In this document: positions 25,798 through 34,575 of the stretch, piece after piece
Layout of the letters: each line of letters begins with the position of its first letter
Numbering within the stretch: the stretch's first letter is position 1
Source: Aliirhizobium wenxiniae
GTDB lineage: Bacteria; Pseudomonadota; Alphaproteobacteria; Rhizobiales; Rhizobiaceae
Assembly: GCF_019511445.1 (NCBI RefSeq)
Contig: NZ_JAEUAN010000024.1
Span: 37,642 to 101,641 of the forward strand
Reading direction: 5' to 3'
Length of the DNA stretch: 64,000 bases
Position numbers and translations under genes: made by a program
The notes under the pieces: model-generated
Databases searched by the model: none
What the model saw: only the letters and a program-made list of their open reading frames with translations
What the model was told of the DNA's origin: nothing

Positions 25798-26817
25798 TCA
25801 GCCTTCGGCCAGCGCCTTGAGCTTTCCATGATTTTCGGCGGTTAGCGGAATTCCGTTCTTCTCCGCCTTTGCGCGTGTCACATGCCTGCGGTCGCCCGGC
25901 AGGCGTTCCTGGCCGGCTTCCAGAACGAGATCGCAAATGCCCGCAACACGTTCGGCAAAGACGTGGTTGCCGCCGCGGGCAGGATCGATGACGATGAAGA
26001 ACTGGCCGGTGAACGGCGTCTGTGCGCCCTTGTGACCGCTCCAGTCGAACTCGCCGGAAAAATAACCGCCGGTCAGCGCGGCACTGAGGATTTCGACCAT
26101 CAGGGCGATGGAATTGCCCTTGTGGCCGCCGAAGGGCATCAGCGCGCCGCCATCGAGAATGGCCTTCGGATCGGTGGTCGGCTGGCCTTCGCGATCGACG
26201 CCCATGCCGGGTTTCAGGTCATGGCCGGCGCGGGCGGCGATCTGCACATCGCCATGGGCAATTGCGCTCGATGCCTGATCGAACACGAAGGGAGCTGCGC
26301 CTGCGCGCGGCGAAGCGAAAGCGACGGGATTGGTGCCGAACACGGCCTTCTTGCCGCCATGAGGCACGACGCAGGCCATGCTGTTGACGACGCTCAGCGC
26401 GACAAACCCCTCTTCGGCAAAGGGTTCGACATCTGGCCAGAGCGCGCTGAAATGGTGGGAGCGGCGGATCGCAAGGACGGCGACGCCATTTTGTTTCACT
26501 TTCTCGATCAGCAATGGGCGCGCGGCAAGCATGGCCGGCTGGGTGAAGCCGCCTTTGGCATCGACGCGGACGAAGGCCGGGCCGACATCCTCCACTTCAG
26601 GGACCGCCTTGCCATCGACCCAGCCGCTGTTGAGTGACGAGACGTAACCGGCCATGCGAAAAATGCCGTGGCTGAGTGAGCCGTCGCGTTCGCAGGATGC
26701 GCAGTTTTCCGCAAGGATCTTCGCATTTCTTTCGGAGACGCCGTTCCTGACGAAGATCTTTTGCAAGAGCGCCACGAGGTCGGCATAGGAGAGGTGGATG
26801 TCGGCGGCTTCGGTCAT
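25798..26817 (-). CDS. Ldh-family (malate/L-lactate/ureidoglycolate) dehydrogenase
   Basis: A 339-residue NAD(P)-dependent oxidoreductase of the Ldh_2 family, which differs in fold from classical lactate dehydrogenase. Signature stretches are GIFRMAGYVSSLNSGWVDG, AIRRSHHFSALWPDVEPFAEEG with the conserved His pair, and VFGTNPVAFASPR. Near the C-terminus is MPFGGHKGNSIALMVEILSAALTGG. The ATG at 26817 follows CAGGAG; the frame back to 26859 is rejected. Members reduce or oxidise 2-keto/2-hydroxy acids, imino acids or ureidoglycolate. It is the last of a minus-strand run that starts with a polyamine-type importer. Confidence 0.88.
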   Translation of the reverse strand: MTEAADIHLSYADLVALLQKIFVRNGVSERNAKILAENCASCERDGSLSHGIFRMAGYVSSLNSGWVDGKAVPEVEDVGPAFVRVDAKGGFTQPAMLAARPLLIEKVKQNGVAVLAIRRSHHFSALWPDVEPFAEEGFVALSVVNSMACVVPHGGKKAVFGTNPVAFASPRAGAAPFVFDQASSAIAHGDVQIAARAGHDLKPGMGVDREGQPTTDPKAILDGGALMPFGGHKGNSIALMVEILSAALTGGYFSGEFDWSGHKGAQTPFTGQFFIVIDPARGGNHVFAERVAGICDLVLEAGQERLPGDRRHVTRAKAEKNGIPLTAENHGKLKALAEG

Positions 26818-26928
26818 GGCATTCTCCTGCGTCACTTTTATGCGCTGATGTGGCTGCACGAAGATACAAACAAAGAGGTGCGGTTCAACCGGCTTTGTGG
26901 TGCATTCTGCGGCGGGTTTACCGTTGGC

Positions 26929-28608
26929 TCAGACGGGGGCTTTCTCGTAGGTGATCTTGCCGTCGCAGATCGTCACGACCGGCCGGATCGAGGCGAGATG
27001 TTCGGAGGCGGCTGCTTCGACATCGCTCGAAAGAAGCACGATATCTGCGAGATAACCCGGCTTAAGCATGCCCTTTCGGTCTTCCATGAATTCGACATGG
27101 GCGCCGGTGCTGGTATAGGCGGCAAGCGTTTCGGTCAGCGTCAGGCGCTGGTCCGGCAGATCGTCAGCCCAGCGCTGCCGCGTCATCGCATCATGGATGC
27201 AGCCCATCGGGTCGAGTGGCGAGACCGGCCAATCGGTGGCGAAGACGATCTCCGCTCCGGCATCGGCGAGCGTCCGCCAGGCGAAGGCCAGCGGCCAGCG
27301 ATCGCGGCCGATGAAGGAGAGATAGGGTTCGAGCGGCAGGCCGGCATTGCCGGGCGGATGGGTGGGCTGCATCGAGGCGATGACGCCGAGGCTCTTGAAA
27401 CGAGGGACGTCATCCGGATGCACCACCTCGATATGTTCGATGCGGTTGCGGGCATCGCGACTGCCGTTGGCCTCTGCCGCCGCCTCGTAAGCATCGAGCA
27501 CCATGCGCACGGCGCCATCGCCGATCGCGTGGACGGCGACCGGGAGTTCGAGCCGGTCGGCCTCGGTGACGATCTGGTTCAGATGTTCCTGGCTGAACAG
27601 CGGATCGCCCTTCCAGCCGGGCTTGTGGGCGTAGTCTTCGAGAAAGACCGCGCTTTCGCCTTCGGTCACGCCATCGATGAACATTTTTACGAAATTGCAG
27701 CGCAGCCGGTCGGTGTGGAAACGGTCGCGCCATGTGGCGGCTTTTTCCGAAAGGTCGGAGAGCGGCATGAAATTCTTCATGTGATAGGGCATGCGCACGC
27801 GAACGGGCAGGCCCGAAGTGTTTTCGATCTCTTCGAGGATTTCCAGCTGGTAGAGATTGCCGTCCATGTTTTGGATCGAGGTTATGCCCAGCGATGCGCA
27901 ATAGGCGAGGCCATCGCGGATGATATCTAGGTCAATGGCGCGTTCTTGCGGCGTGACGCTGCCCGGTTCGCCGCCGGTGCCGATGCCGAGGCCTTCACGG
28001 CCACCGGTTTCGCTCAGATCAAAGACCGGCTGCATGGCGTCGGCTTCGCGAAGTTCACCGGAGGCGAGGCCATCCTCGCCCATGACAACCTCGTTGCCGA
28101 CGCTCACCTGCCTGCCATTCAGAAGGCCGGCGAGTTCCAGCGCTTTGGTGTTGGCCCAGGCGGTGTGATGATCCGGCGAGATCATTGCGAATGGACGATC
28201 GGAGATGACGCGGTCGAGATCGTGGCGGGTGGTGCGTTCGGTTTCAGACAGGATCGTGTAATCGGCAGAACGGGCCAGAAGCAGTTTCAGCTTCGGGTTC
28301 TTCGCCGCATAGTCAGAGACCTTGGCCTTCAGTTCGTCAAAACCCTTGACCTTGTAGAGCGACAGCTGGCGCAGGCCGACCGACCCCATGAAGATATGCA
28401 TATGGGCTTCGTTGAAACCGGGAAGAACCGTGCCGCCCGCCGCATCGATCACCCGGGTTCCCGGGCCTCTAAAGGTCTCAATCTCGTCATTGGAGCGTAC
28501 GGAAAGGATCGTCTTGCCGGCGATCGCGATGGCTTCCGCGTTAGGTGCCGCCTCGTCCATGGTCAGGATGCGCGCGTTGAGGATTATGATGTTGGCGAAG
28601 GGCTGCAT
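26929..28608 (-). CDS. Amidohydrolase family protein (YtcJ-like)
   Basis: A 559-residue metal-dependent hydrolase of the Amidohydro_3/YtcJ group. Metal-ligand motifs in order are GTVLPGFNEAHMHIFMG (HxH), PVAVHAIGDGAVRMVLDA, RIEHIEVVHPDDV and EIVFATDWPVSPLDP with the catalytic Asp. The C-terminal strand domain includes KGMLKPGYLADIVLLSSD. It starts 9 nt after the serine-hydrolase gene, so the two are coupled. YtcJ-type enzymes hydrolyse N-acyl or cyclic amide bonds. A role in splitting an imported amide is inference from context. Confidence 0.88.
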   Translation of the reverse strand: MQPFANIIILNARILTMDEAAPNAEAIAIAGKTILSVRSNDEIETFRGPGTRVIDAAGGTVLPGFNEAHMHIFMGSVGLRQLSLYKVKGFDELKAKVSDYAAKNPKLKLLLARSADYTILSETERTTRHDLDRVISDRPFAMISPDHHTAWANTKALELAGLLNGRQVSVGNEVVMGEDGLASGELREADAMQPVFDLSETGGREGLGIGTGGEPGSVTPQERAIDLDIIRDGLAYCASLGITSIQNMDGNLYQLEILEEIENTSGLPVRVRMPYHMKNFMPLSDLSEKAATWRDRFHTDRLRCNFVKMFIDGVTEGESAVFLEDYAHKPGWKGDPLFSQEHLNQIVTEADRLELPVAVHAIGDGAVRMVLDAYEAAAEANGSRDARNRIEHIEVVHPDDVPRFKSLGVIASMQPTHPPGNAGLPLEPYLSFIGRDRWPLAFAWRTLADAGAEIVFATDWPVSPLDPMGCIHDAMTRQRWADDLPDQRLTLTETLAAYTSTGAHVEFMEDRKGMLKPGYLADIVLLSSDVEAAASEHLASIRPVVTICDGKITYEKAPV

Positions 28609-28617
28609 GCGTGTTCC

Positions 28618-29796
28618 TCAGAGGTCCAGACGGGTAAGGGTTCGGAAGAAGGCGAGATTGTCCTGTTTCAACTCGTCGTCGAGCGGATTGGGCTGCGACG
28701 ACAGTTTGACGATCACCGCCTCGTTTTCAGGATCTATGTAAAGCCATTGGCCGTGGATGCCGATGGCGCAATAGGCGTCGTCCGGTTCGCCGGTCTGGTA
28801 CCACTGGCTGCGGTAACGGCCGTTCGGCATGGTCGTGCTGTTGGATGCCTTCCAGGCTTCGGGATCGCCGTTCTTCAACATGTCAGCGATCCAGCTTTCG
28901 GGGATGATCTGCCCGACGTCGATCGCGCCGCCCTTGCGGATCAGCTCGCCGACACGGGCAAGATCGCGAGCGGTCAGGCAGACGCCGCCGGCGGTGCGGG
29001 AAGTGCCGATGCTGTCGACCGTCACATAGGCATGGTTGCAGGCACCCATCGGCTTCCACAAAAGCTCCGACAGTAGCTCGCCGTAGCGGCGGCCGGTGAC
29101 GCGCTCGATGACGACGCCGAGAAGGTCGGCATTGGGGGAGAGATAGGCATGTCCGCCGCCATGTGGCCGGTCGGCCTTTTTCAGCGTCATCAGGAAAGAG
29201 GCGAGCGTTTCGATCTCGAAACCCAGCTCGACCGGGTTCCACAACATGGCACGGCGGTAGCGGGCAAAGGGGCCGTTCCTGTCGAGATAGGTTTCCTCGA
29301 AATCGAGGCTGACGCGCATGTCGAGCACATCGCGATAACGGCAGTCCTCATAGGCGCTGCCCTTGGCTTCCGGCAGATAGGCGGCGACCGGCTTTTCGGG
29401 GTCGATCAAGCCCTGTTCCTCAAGGATGCCGGAGAGGATGGCGGTCAGTGACTTGCTGATCGAGAAGACCAGATGTTTGGCGTTCACATCGGCATGCGGG
29501 GCATAATATTCGCCGACGATCCTGCCGCGCTTCATCAGCAGGAAGGCATCGGTATGGGCGTATTGCAGAAAGCCTTCGATGGTCGAGATGCCGTCCAGCC
29601 CGGTCTCGATGTCCCGGGCGAGGAATTGCGATGAGGGGAGTGCCTCTTCCGGCCGTTCGGTGCCGCAGGAGATTTCGGATGTCGGCACCAGTTCGCGGAC
29701 ATTCTGGAAACTCCAGCGGCTGAAGGGTGTCTCGCGCCAGTTGGCAAGCGTCACCGATGCCCGGTCAACGGTGGTCATGTCGTTTATGCTGTCCAT
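28618..29796 (-). CDS. Serine hydrolase, class C beta-lactamase family
   Basis: A 392-residue protein of the beta-lactamase/DD-peptidase/esterase fold. The SxxK nucleophile motif is SISKSLTAI (about residue 113), the Y-x-N motif is in AYLSPNADLLGVVIERVTG, and a third motif is likely in CAIGIHGQWLYIDPENE. No clear signal peptide is visible, so it is probably cytoplasmic and acts as an esterase or amidase rather than for antibiotic resistance. It sits between the importer genes and the amidohydrolase. An ATG at 29778 is an alternative start. Confidence 0.87.
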   Translation of the reverse strand: MDSINDMTTVDRASVTLANWRETPFSRWSFQNVRELVPTSEISCGTERPEEALPSSQFLARDIETGLDGISTIEGFLQYAHTDAFLLMKRGRIVGEYYAPHADVNAKHLVFSISKSLTAILSGILEEQGLIDPEKPVAAYLPEAKGSAYEDCRYRDVLDMRVSLDFEETYLDRNGPFARYRRAMLWNPVELGFEIETLASFLMTLKKADRPHGGGHAYLSPNADLLGVVIERVTGRRYGELLSELLWKPMGACNHAYVTVDSIGTSRTAGGVCLTARDLARVGELIRKGGAIDVGQIIPESWIADMLKNGDPEAWKASNSTTMPNGRYRSQWYQTGEPDDAYCAIGIHGQWLYIDPENEAVIVKLSSQPNPLDDELKQDNLAFFRTLTRLDL

Positions 29797-29809
29797 GTCC
29801 CTGCGGTCG

Positions 29810-29838
29810 CGACAGCACGGGGCTTGCCCGCACTGTCG
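29810..29838 (-). other. Intercistronic hairpin after the polyamine-type binding-protein gene
   Basis: CGACAGCACGGG (29810-29821), GCTTG loop, CCCGCACTGTCG (29827-29838): 12 pairs including two GU/AC-type wobbles depending on strand. It lies between the binding-protein gene and the serine hydrolase and probably stabilises the upstream message. Confidence 0.5.
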
Positions 29839-29854
29839 GCCTCCCTTGTTCGGC

Positions 29855-30889
29855 TTATTTCTGCAGCTCGGTCCAGATCTTGGTGTAAAGTTCCTGCACT
29901 TCGGGCGCGCAGGCGAGGTTGAACTTGCCGGCAGCTTTCGAGGCTTCCGGGATGTTGACCTCGGGCGCCGTCTTCATGTCTTCCGGCATGAAGGCTTCCG
30001 AACCCTTGATGCCGTTGGAATAACGGGCAAAGGCGGAGATCAGGGCAGCATTCTCCGGCACCATGATGAAGTTGATGAAGAGCTTTGCGTTCTCGACATT
30101 TTTGGCGTCGGAAAGGATGGCGGCATTGTCCATCCAGACCGGATAACCCTCTTTCGGGTAGCCATAGACGATGTTCTTGTTGGCAAGACGGCCACGGAAG
30201 GCCGCACCATTCCAGTCGACGCTGGCTGCAAGATCACCCTTGGTGTATTTTTCGACCGTGCCGTAGTCCATCGAGATCCATTTCGGCTTGGCGGCGACAA
30301 GGATGTCGCGGGCCTTTTTCAGGATCGTCAGGTCGCCGGTGCAGGGCTCGCCGCCCGCATAGGTGACGACCATGTGCATGACATCCGACATTTCCGGGAC
30401 GACATTGACCTTGCCGACCAGTTCCGGCGGCGGATCGAGGAAGATGGCGGAGGTGTTCGGGTCGCCGGAATAGATGGATTTATCGACGGTCACGCCGGTC
30501 GTGCCCCATTGCCACGGGACCGAATAGTGACGGCCGGGATCGTAGGCGACATCCACCCATTGCGGGTCCATGTTCTTGAAGTTTTCCATCTGGTCGGGCC
30601 GCGATTCCAAGAGCAGGCCTTCCTTGATGAAGACCGGCATGGCGCTGGCGGATGGCACGACGATATCGAAGCCGTGGCCGCCCTGGCGGATTTTGGCCAG
30701 TGCCGTGTCATTGCTGTCATAGTCGGTGATCGTCACCTTGACCTTGTAGGCCTCTTCGAACTTCTTGATCAGCTCCGGATTGGTGTAATTGCCCCAGTTG
30801 AAGATGTTGAGTTCACCCTCCGCATGGGCAAGTGTTGTAGACGCGAAGAGGACCGCCAGACCGGCAGCAAGTTTTACGGCATGCTTCAT
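29855..30889 (-). CDS. Spermidine/putrescine-type ABC substrate-binding protein
   Basis: A 344-residue periplasmic protein of the PotD/PotF family (SBP_bac_8-like). The signal peptide is MKHAVKLAAGLAVLFASTTLAHAEG, followed by ELNIFNWGNYTNPELIKKFEEAYKVKV, typical of the group. HGFDIVVPSASAMPVFIKEGLL and YSVPWQWGTTGVTVDKS follow. The ATG at 30889 is chosen because the signal peptide then starts correctly. Here it is the fourth gene of the transporter set, after both permeases. Ligand unknown: family members bind polyamines, but rhizobial ones also bind opines, betaines or related amines. Confidence 0.9.
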   Translation of the reverse strand: MKHAVKLAAGLAVLFASTTLAHAEGELNIFNWGNYTNPELIKKFEEAYKVKVTITDYDSNDTALAKIRQGGHGFDIVVPSASAMPVFIKEGLLLESRPDQMENFKNMDPQWVDVAYDPGRHYSVPWQWGTTGVTVDKSIYSGDPNTSAIFLDPPPELVGKVNVVPEMSDVMHMVVTYAGGEPCTGDLTILKKARDILVAAKPKWISMDYGTVEKYTKGDLAASVDWNGAAFRGRLANKNIVYGYPKEGYPVWMDNAAILSDAKNVENAKLFINFIMVPENAALISAFARYSNGIKGSEAFMPEDMKTAPEVNIPEASKAAGKFNLACAPEVQELYTKIWTELQK

Positions 30890-30906
30890 GGTTCCCACTC
30901 CTGTTT

Positions 30907-31716
30907 TCATTCGGATTTTTCGTTGGATCTGCTGAGAAAGAAGAAGATCGTCACGATCGCCAGCGACAGCAGCAGAAACACAGTCGATATGGCGTTCATC
31001 TCGGGCGTGATGGCGCGGCGCAATTGGCCGAGCATGTAGGTCGGCAGCGTTTCCTGACCGGCTGATTTGACGAATTCGGTGATGACGATGTCATCCAGCG
31101 AGATGACGAAAGCGAGCATCAGGCCGGCAAGGATGCCGGGCCAGAGCAGCGGCAGGGTGATGTAGCGGAACACTTTGAACGGCGTGGCGTAAAGGTCGGC
31201 GGCCGCCCGTTCCAGCGCCAGATCCATATTCTCCAGCCGCGCCCTTATCGGCAGATAGGCAAACGGGATGCAGAAGGCGGTGTGGGCGAGGATGAGGTAG
31301 CCGAGGCCGGAATAACCGGTCCAGACCTTTATCCGCGAAAAGAGGATCAGCAGCGCCACGGCGGTGACGATTTCGGGCACCATCAACGGCATGTTGATGA
31401 AGGAATATTTGAAGGTGAGGCCACGATAACCGGCCGTTCGCGTGGTGGCGATTGCCGCGAGCGTGGCGACGGCCGTGGCGATGACGGCTGCGATGGCGGC
31501 GATCTGGACGGAGCGGATTGCGGCCTCGATGACGAGATTGTTGTTCCAGGCGGCGACGAACCAGCGGAAGGAAAAACCTTCCCAGCGGGCGATCGAGATA
31601 CCGGAGTTGAAGGCGTAGACGACCAGCGTGAAGATCGGCACGTAGAGAATGAAGAAGCACAACATTGCGATCGTCGCGAAGCCCGGCTGAACGCGGATAT
31701 CGAAGCGTTTACGCAT
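30907..31716 (-). CDS. Polyamine-type ABC permease (PotC-like)
   Basis: A 269-residue inner-membrane permease starting MRKRFDIRVQPGFATIAMLCFFILYVPIFTLVVYAFN. The EAA loop is LERAAADLYATPFKVFRYITLPLLWPGILAGL, followed by FVISLDDIVITEFVKSAGQETLPTYMLG, characteristic of PotC. The ATG at 31716 follows GGAGG, and the gene overlaps its partner permease by 8 nt. Confidence 0.92.
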   Translation of the reverse strand: MRKRFDIRVQPGFATIAMLCFFILYVPIFTLVVYAFNSGISIARWEGFSFRWFVAAWNNNLVIEAAIRSVQIAAIAAVIATAVATLAAIATTRTAGYRGLTFKYSFINMPLMVPEIVTAVALLILFSRIKVWTGYSGLGYLILAHTAFCIPFAYLPIRARLENMDLALERAAADLYATPFKVFRYITLPLLWPGILAGLMLAFVISLDDIVITEFVKSAGQETLPTYMLGQLRRAITPEMNAISTVFLLLSLAIVTIFFFLSRSNEKSE

Positions 31717-32632
31717 GGCCGCCTCCGGTCTTTCCGGCATTCTTCACGTAATAAAGCATGGCGAAGAGGACGATGATGACGAGGGTGATGGAGAGGGCCG
31801 CGCCCAGCGGCCAGTTGCGGCCCTGACCGAATTGCAGCTCGATCAGGTTGCCGACCATCAGGTTCTTACCGCCGCCTAAAATGCGCGGGATAACATAGGA
31901 TGACAAAGCCGGGATGAAGACGAGGATGGAGCCGGCGATAATGCCGGGTTTGACCAGCGGAATGATGATCCGCCACAGTACCTTCAGCCGCGTCGCATAA
32001 AGATCGTATCCGGCCTCGACGAGGCGAAAATCGAGTTTTTCGAGGCTCGCATAAAGCGGCAGCACCATCAGCGGAAGATGGACATAGACCATGCCGAGCA
32101 GGATGGCGAAATCGGTGTAAAGCATCTGGATCGGGGCCGAGATGATGCCAAGCTTGATCAGGATCGTGTTGGCGAGCCCCTCGTTGCGGATCATTTCCTG
32201 GATGGCAAAACCGCGGATCAGCATGTTGGTCCAGAAGGGGATTGTGATCAGGAACAGCCAGATCGACCGGTTATGCGGTGCACGGCTGGCGATGAAATAG
32301 GCGGTGGGGAAACCGACGATGAGGCAGAGAACGGTGGTGATGATGGCGAGTTTTGCGCTGCGCCAGAGGATCGTCACATGCGCATCGGCGAGCGAGACCG
32401 TGTCGTCGAAAATGTCGCGCGAGAAAAAGACGTTGAACCAGCCCTGACCGGAAAACTCCCATTTCACATCGCCATAGGAACCGGGCGCCAGCACCGAATA
32501 GAGGAGCACGATAAGCAGGGGGCCGACGGAGGCGATGGCAATCAGCGCAAGAGCAGGCGTGCTGAGCAGCCAGCGATTGATGGTTTCCTGTCTCTGTGCC
32601 GCCGAGGCGGCCTGTCTCGTCCGCTCGGTCAT
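31709..32632 (-). CDS. Polyamine-type ABC permease (PotB-like)
   Basis: A 307-residue inner-membrane permease with a polar N-terminus, then LLSTPALALIAIASVGPLLIVLLYSVL, and the EAA loop LVEAGYDLYATRLKVLWRIIIPLVKPGIIAG. SSYVIPRILGGGKNLMVGNLIELQFGQGRNWPLG is characteristic of PotB. It starts 4 nt after the ATPase stop codon, so the importer genes form one tight unit. Confidence 0.92.
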   Translation of the reverse strand: MTERTRQAASAAQRQETINRWLLSTPALALIAIASVGPLLIVLLYSVLAPGSYGDVKWEFSGQGWFNVFFSRDIFDDTVSLADAHVTILWRSAKLAIITTVLCLIVGFPTAYFIASRAPHNRSIWLFLITIPFWTNMLIRGFAIQEMIRNEGLANTILIKLGIISAPIQMLYTDFAILLGMVYVHLPLMVLPLYASLEKLDFRLVEAGYDLYATRLKVLWRIIIPLVKPGIIAGSILVFIPALSSYVIPRILGGGKNLMVGNLIELQFGQGRNWPLGAALSITLVIIVLFAMLYYVKNAGKTGGGHA

Positions 32633-32636
32633 TGTC

Positions 32637-33734
32637 TCAATCCTTCAGGATTTGTGCTGCGCCTTCGCTGATGGTCAGCGATACGGGATCACCGGCGGCA
32701 AAGCCGATCGGCCCGATCCGGCTGTTCTGCTGCCTGATGGTGAAAAGCGAGGTGTCGGGAAGCCTGACCCGGATATGGGTGTCGGTGCCGAGATAGGTGA
32801 GATCCTCGATCTGACCGCCAAGTATCGCTCCAGCTGACGGCGCTGCGAGCTGTACATGTTCTGGCCGGATGACGATGGTTACCTTTCCTTCCGGCGTGAG
32901 GTCAGAGGGATAGGTTGCGTCCAGCGTGGTGCCGTTGGACAACCGGACCCTGGTTCGTTGTCCGTCGATCGAGATCACGTCCGCCGTCAAAAAGTTCGTT
33001 TCGCCGATGAAATCCGCAACGAAACGCTCCGCAGGGCGATCATAGATTTCCCACGGCGCGCCGACCTGCCGGACTTCGCCATGGGACATGACGGCGATCC
33101 TGTCGGACATGGCGAGCGCTTCCTCCTGGTCATGAGTGACGAAGATGAAGGTGATGCCGGTTTCGGCCTGAACCCGCTTCAGTTCGACCTGCATTTCCTT
33201 GCGCAGCTTGTAGTCCAGTGCCGAGAGCGGTTCGTCGAGCAGCAGGACTTTCGGCTTGGGGGCGAGGGCGCGGGCAAGCGCGACGCGCTGCTGCTGGCCG
33301 CCGGAAATCTGCATGACCTTGCGGTTGCGCATCGGCTCCATGTGGACGAGCGCCAACATTTCATCGACGCGGGTCGTGATTTCCTGCTTTGGGCGGCCGA
33401 GCATTTCCAGCCCGAAGCCGATATTCTGCGCGACCGTCATATGCGGGAAGAGGGCATAGTTCTGGAAGACGGTGTTGACCGGGCGCTTGAAGGGTGGAAG
33501 CGGCGCGATGTCCTCGCCATAGAGCAGGATTTCGCCGGCGGTCGGGAAGTCGAACCCGGCGATCAGCCGCAGCAGCGTGGTCTTACCGCAGCCGGACGGA
33601 CCAAGAAGCGTGAAGAACTCGTTTTGCCTAATATTCAGGAAGATGTTGCTGAGGGCGGTGACCTGGCCGGCGCCGTCGCCATAGACACGGCCGACGCTCC
33701 TGACTTCGATTGCAAGTTCCTGCTGTTTTCTCAA
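32637..33734 (-). CDS. Polyamine-type ABC ATPase (PotA-like)
   Basis: A 365-residue ATPase with Walker A (GPSGCGKTT), Q-loop VFQNYALFPHMTV, signature ISGGQQQR, Walker B (KVLLLDEPLSALD), switch HDQEEA and a C-terminal TOBE domain (about 285-360, VIRPEHVQL). First gene of the minus-strand operon PotA-, PotB-, PotC-, PotD-like, serine hydrolase, amidohydrolase and Ldh-family dehydrogenase. A 343-nt divergent region separates it from the cupin gene. Confidence 0.93.
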   Translation of the reverse strand: MRKQQELAIEVRSVGRVYGDGAGQVTALSNIFLNIRQNEFFTLLGPSGCGKTTLLRLIAGFDFPTAGEILLYGEDIAPLPPFKRPVNTVFQNYALFPHMTVAQNIGFGLEMLGRPKQEITTRVDEMLALVHMEPMRNRKVMQISGGQQQRVALARALAPKPKVLLLDEPLSALDYKLRKEMQVELKRVQAETGITFIFVTHDQEEALAMSDRIAVMSHGEVRQVGAPWEIYDRPAERFVADFIGETNFLTADVISIDGQRTRVRLSNGTTLDATYPSDLTPEGKVTIVIRPEHVQLAAPSAGAILGGQIEDLTYLGTDTHIRVRLPDTSLFTIRQQNSRIGPIGFAAGDPVSLTISEGAAQILKD

Positions 33735-34077
33735 GCACGCCTCACATTTCGTTGCTCGTCATTGCAACTAAAGACAGCATTTCATGCCAAATTGTCGCGG
33801 GCAAGCTGTGTTTGCGACATGACGGAAATAATAAGCAAGCCATATGCCAGCAGGTCGCGTTTCCGGCTGAAAGGGCTGCGTCGGCTGCGGTTGCGACTTT
33901 TCATCGGTGGCGGCAGTTACGCCGGGGCAGGTCTGCTGCGAGCCTTGCGCGGGGTAAAGGAAGCTGATCAAAAACAATAGCTTGTCTTTTGATAGTTCTT
34001 CTCAGGGTAGTGGTTGTTGCCGATCTGGCTCTATGTCATATCCCGATACATCAACGAATTTCAGGTGAGGACAGGTT
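33735..34077. promoter_or_regulatory. Divergent control region of the polyamine-type operon and cupin gene
   Basis: No gene is visible in this 343-nt gap. It holds dyads that could be operators: GTTGC-N8-GCAAC (33751-33768) close to the ATPase start, and GTCGC...GCGAC further on (about 33794-33818). A cupin ribosome site (GGTGAGGAC) lies just before 34078. Confidence 0.4.
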
Positions 34078-34416
34078 ATGGCAGCAAGCGATCTTTTTGT
34101 TTCGGCGGATGATGGTGAATGGGTCAATCCCGAACCCGGCGTCACGCGCCGTATCATGACCTATCTGCCCGAAATGATGATGGTGGAGGTCGTGTTCGAA
34201 AAGGGCGCGATCGGTTCGAAACATTCCCATCCGCATATCCAGGCAAGCTATGTTGCAGAGGGCAGTTTCGAAGTCACGATCGATGGTAGGACCGAAACGC
34301 TCAACAAGGGCGGAAGCTTCATCGTGCCGCCGGATCTGGTGCATGGCGTCAAGGCGCTGGAGGCTGGCCGTCTGATCGACGTTTTCAACCCGCATCGGGC
34401 TGAATTCCTCAAGTAA
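34078..34416 (+). CDS. Small cupin-domain protein
   Basis: A 112-residue single-domain beta-barrel protein. Cupin motif 1 is GSKHSHPHIQASYVAEGSFEVTIDG with the metal-binding histidines, and motif 2 is FIVPPDLVHGVKALEAG. It resembles the cupins encoded near sugar-acid and sugar utilisation genes (KdgF-like), which open or isomerise unsaturated or keto sugars. KdgF acts on unsaturated uronates, and uronate genes follow at 34576-42419, so a link is possible. It is divergent from the polyamine-type operon and has its own terminator (34455-34484). Function not settled. Confidence 0.8.
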   Translation: MAASDLFVSADDGEWVNPEPGVTRRIMTYLPEMMMVEVVFEKGAIGSKHSHPHIQASYVAEGSFEVTIDGRTETLNKGGSFIVPPDLVHGVKALEAGRLIDVFNPHRAEFLK

Positions 34417-34454
34417 TGTTCTTTTTGGGCCGCGATTGCGGCTAGGATGCATGA

Positions 34455-34484
34455 AGCCGGTCGCAAAAACTGCGGCCGGCTTTT
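34455..34484 (+). terminator. Rho-independent terminator of the cupin gene
   Basis: AGCCGGTCGCA (34455-34465), loop AAAAC, TGCGGCCGGCT (34471-34481) with one GU pair, then TTTT. Confidence 0.8.
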
Positions 34485-34523
34485 GGCGTTTTGTGAGCTT
34501 GTGGGTCGGGGTGAACCGAACGC

Positions 34524-34550
34524 AAAAGCGCCCGGCCGGAGCCGGGCGCC
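34524..34550 (-). terminator. Rho-independent terminator of the TRAP operon
   Basis: GCGCCCGG (34528-34535) pairs with CCGGGCGC (34542-34549). On the minus strand the stem is followed by TTTTG (34527-34523). It lies 26 nt past the dctM stop codon. Confidence 0.78.
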
Positions 34551-34575
34551 TGACTTTTGTGCTTCTGGCCGCTGC

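Noticed and set aside
28618..29796. Antibiotic-resistance beta-lactamase
   Set aside because: No signal peptide is visible and the gene lies in a catabolic operon; the class C-like fold is shared by many esterases and amidases.
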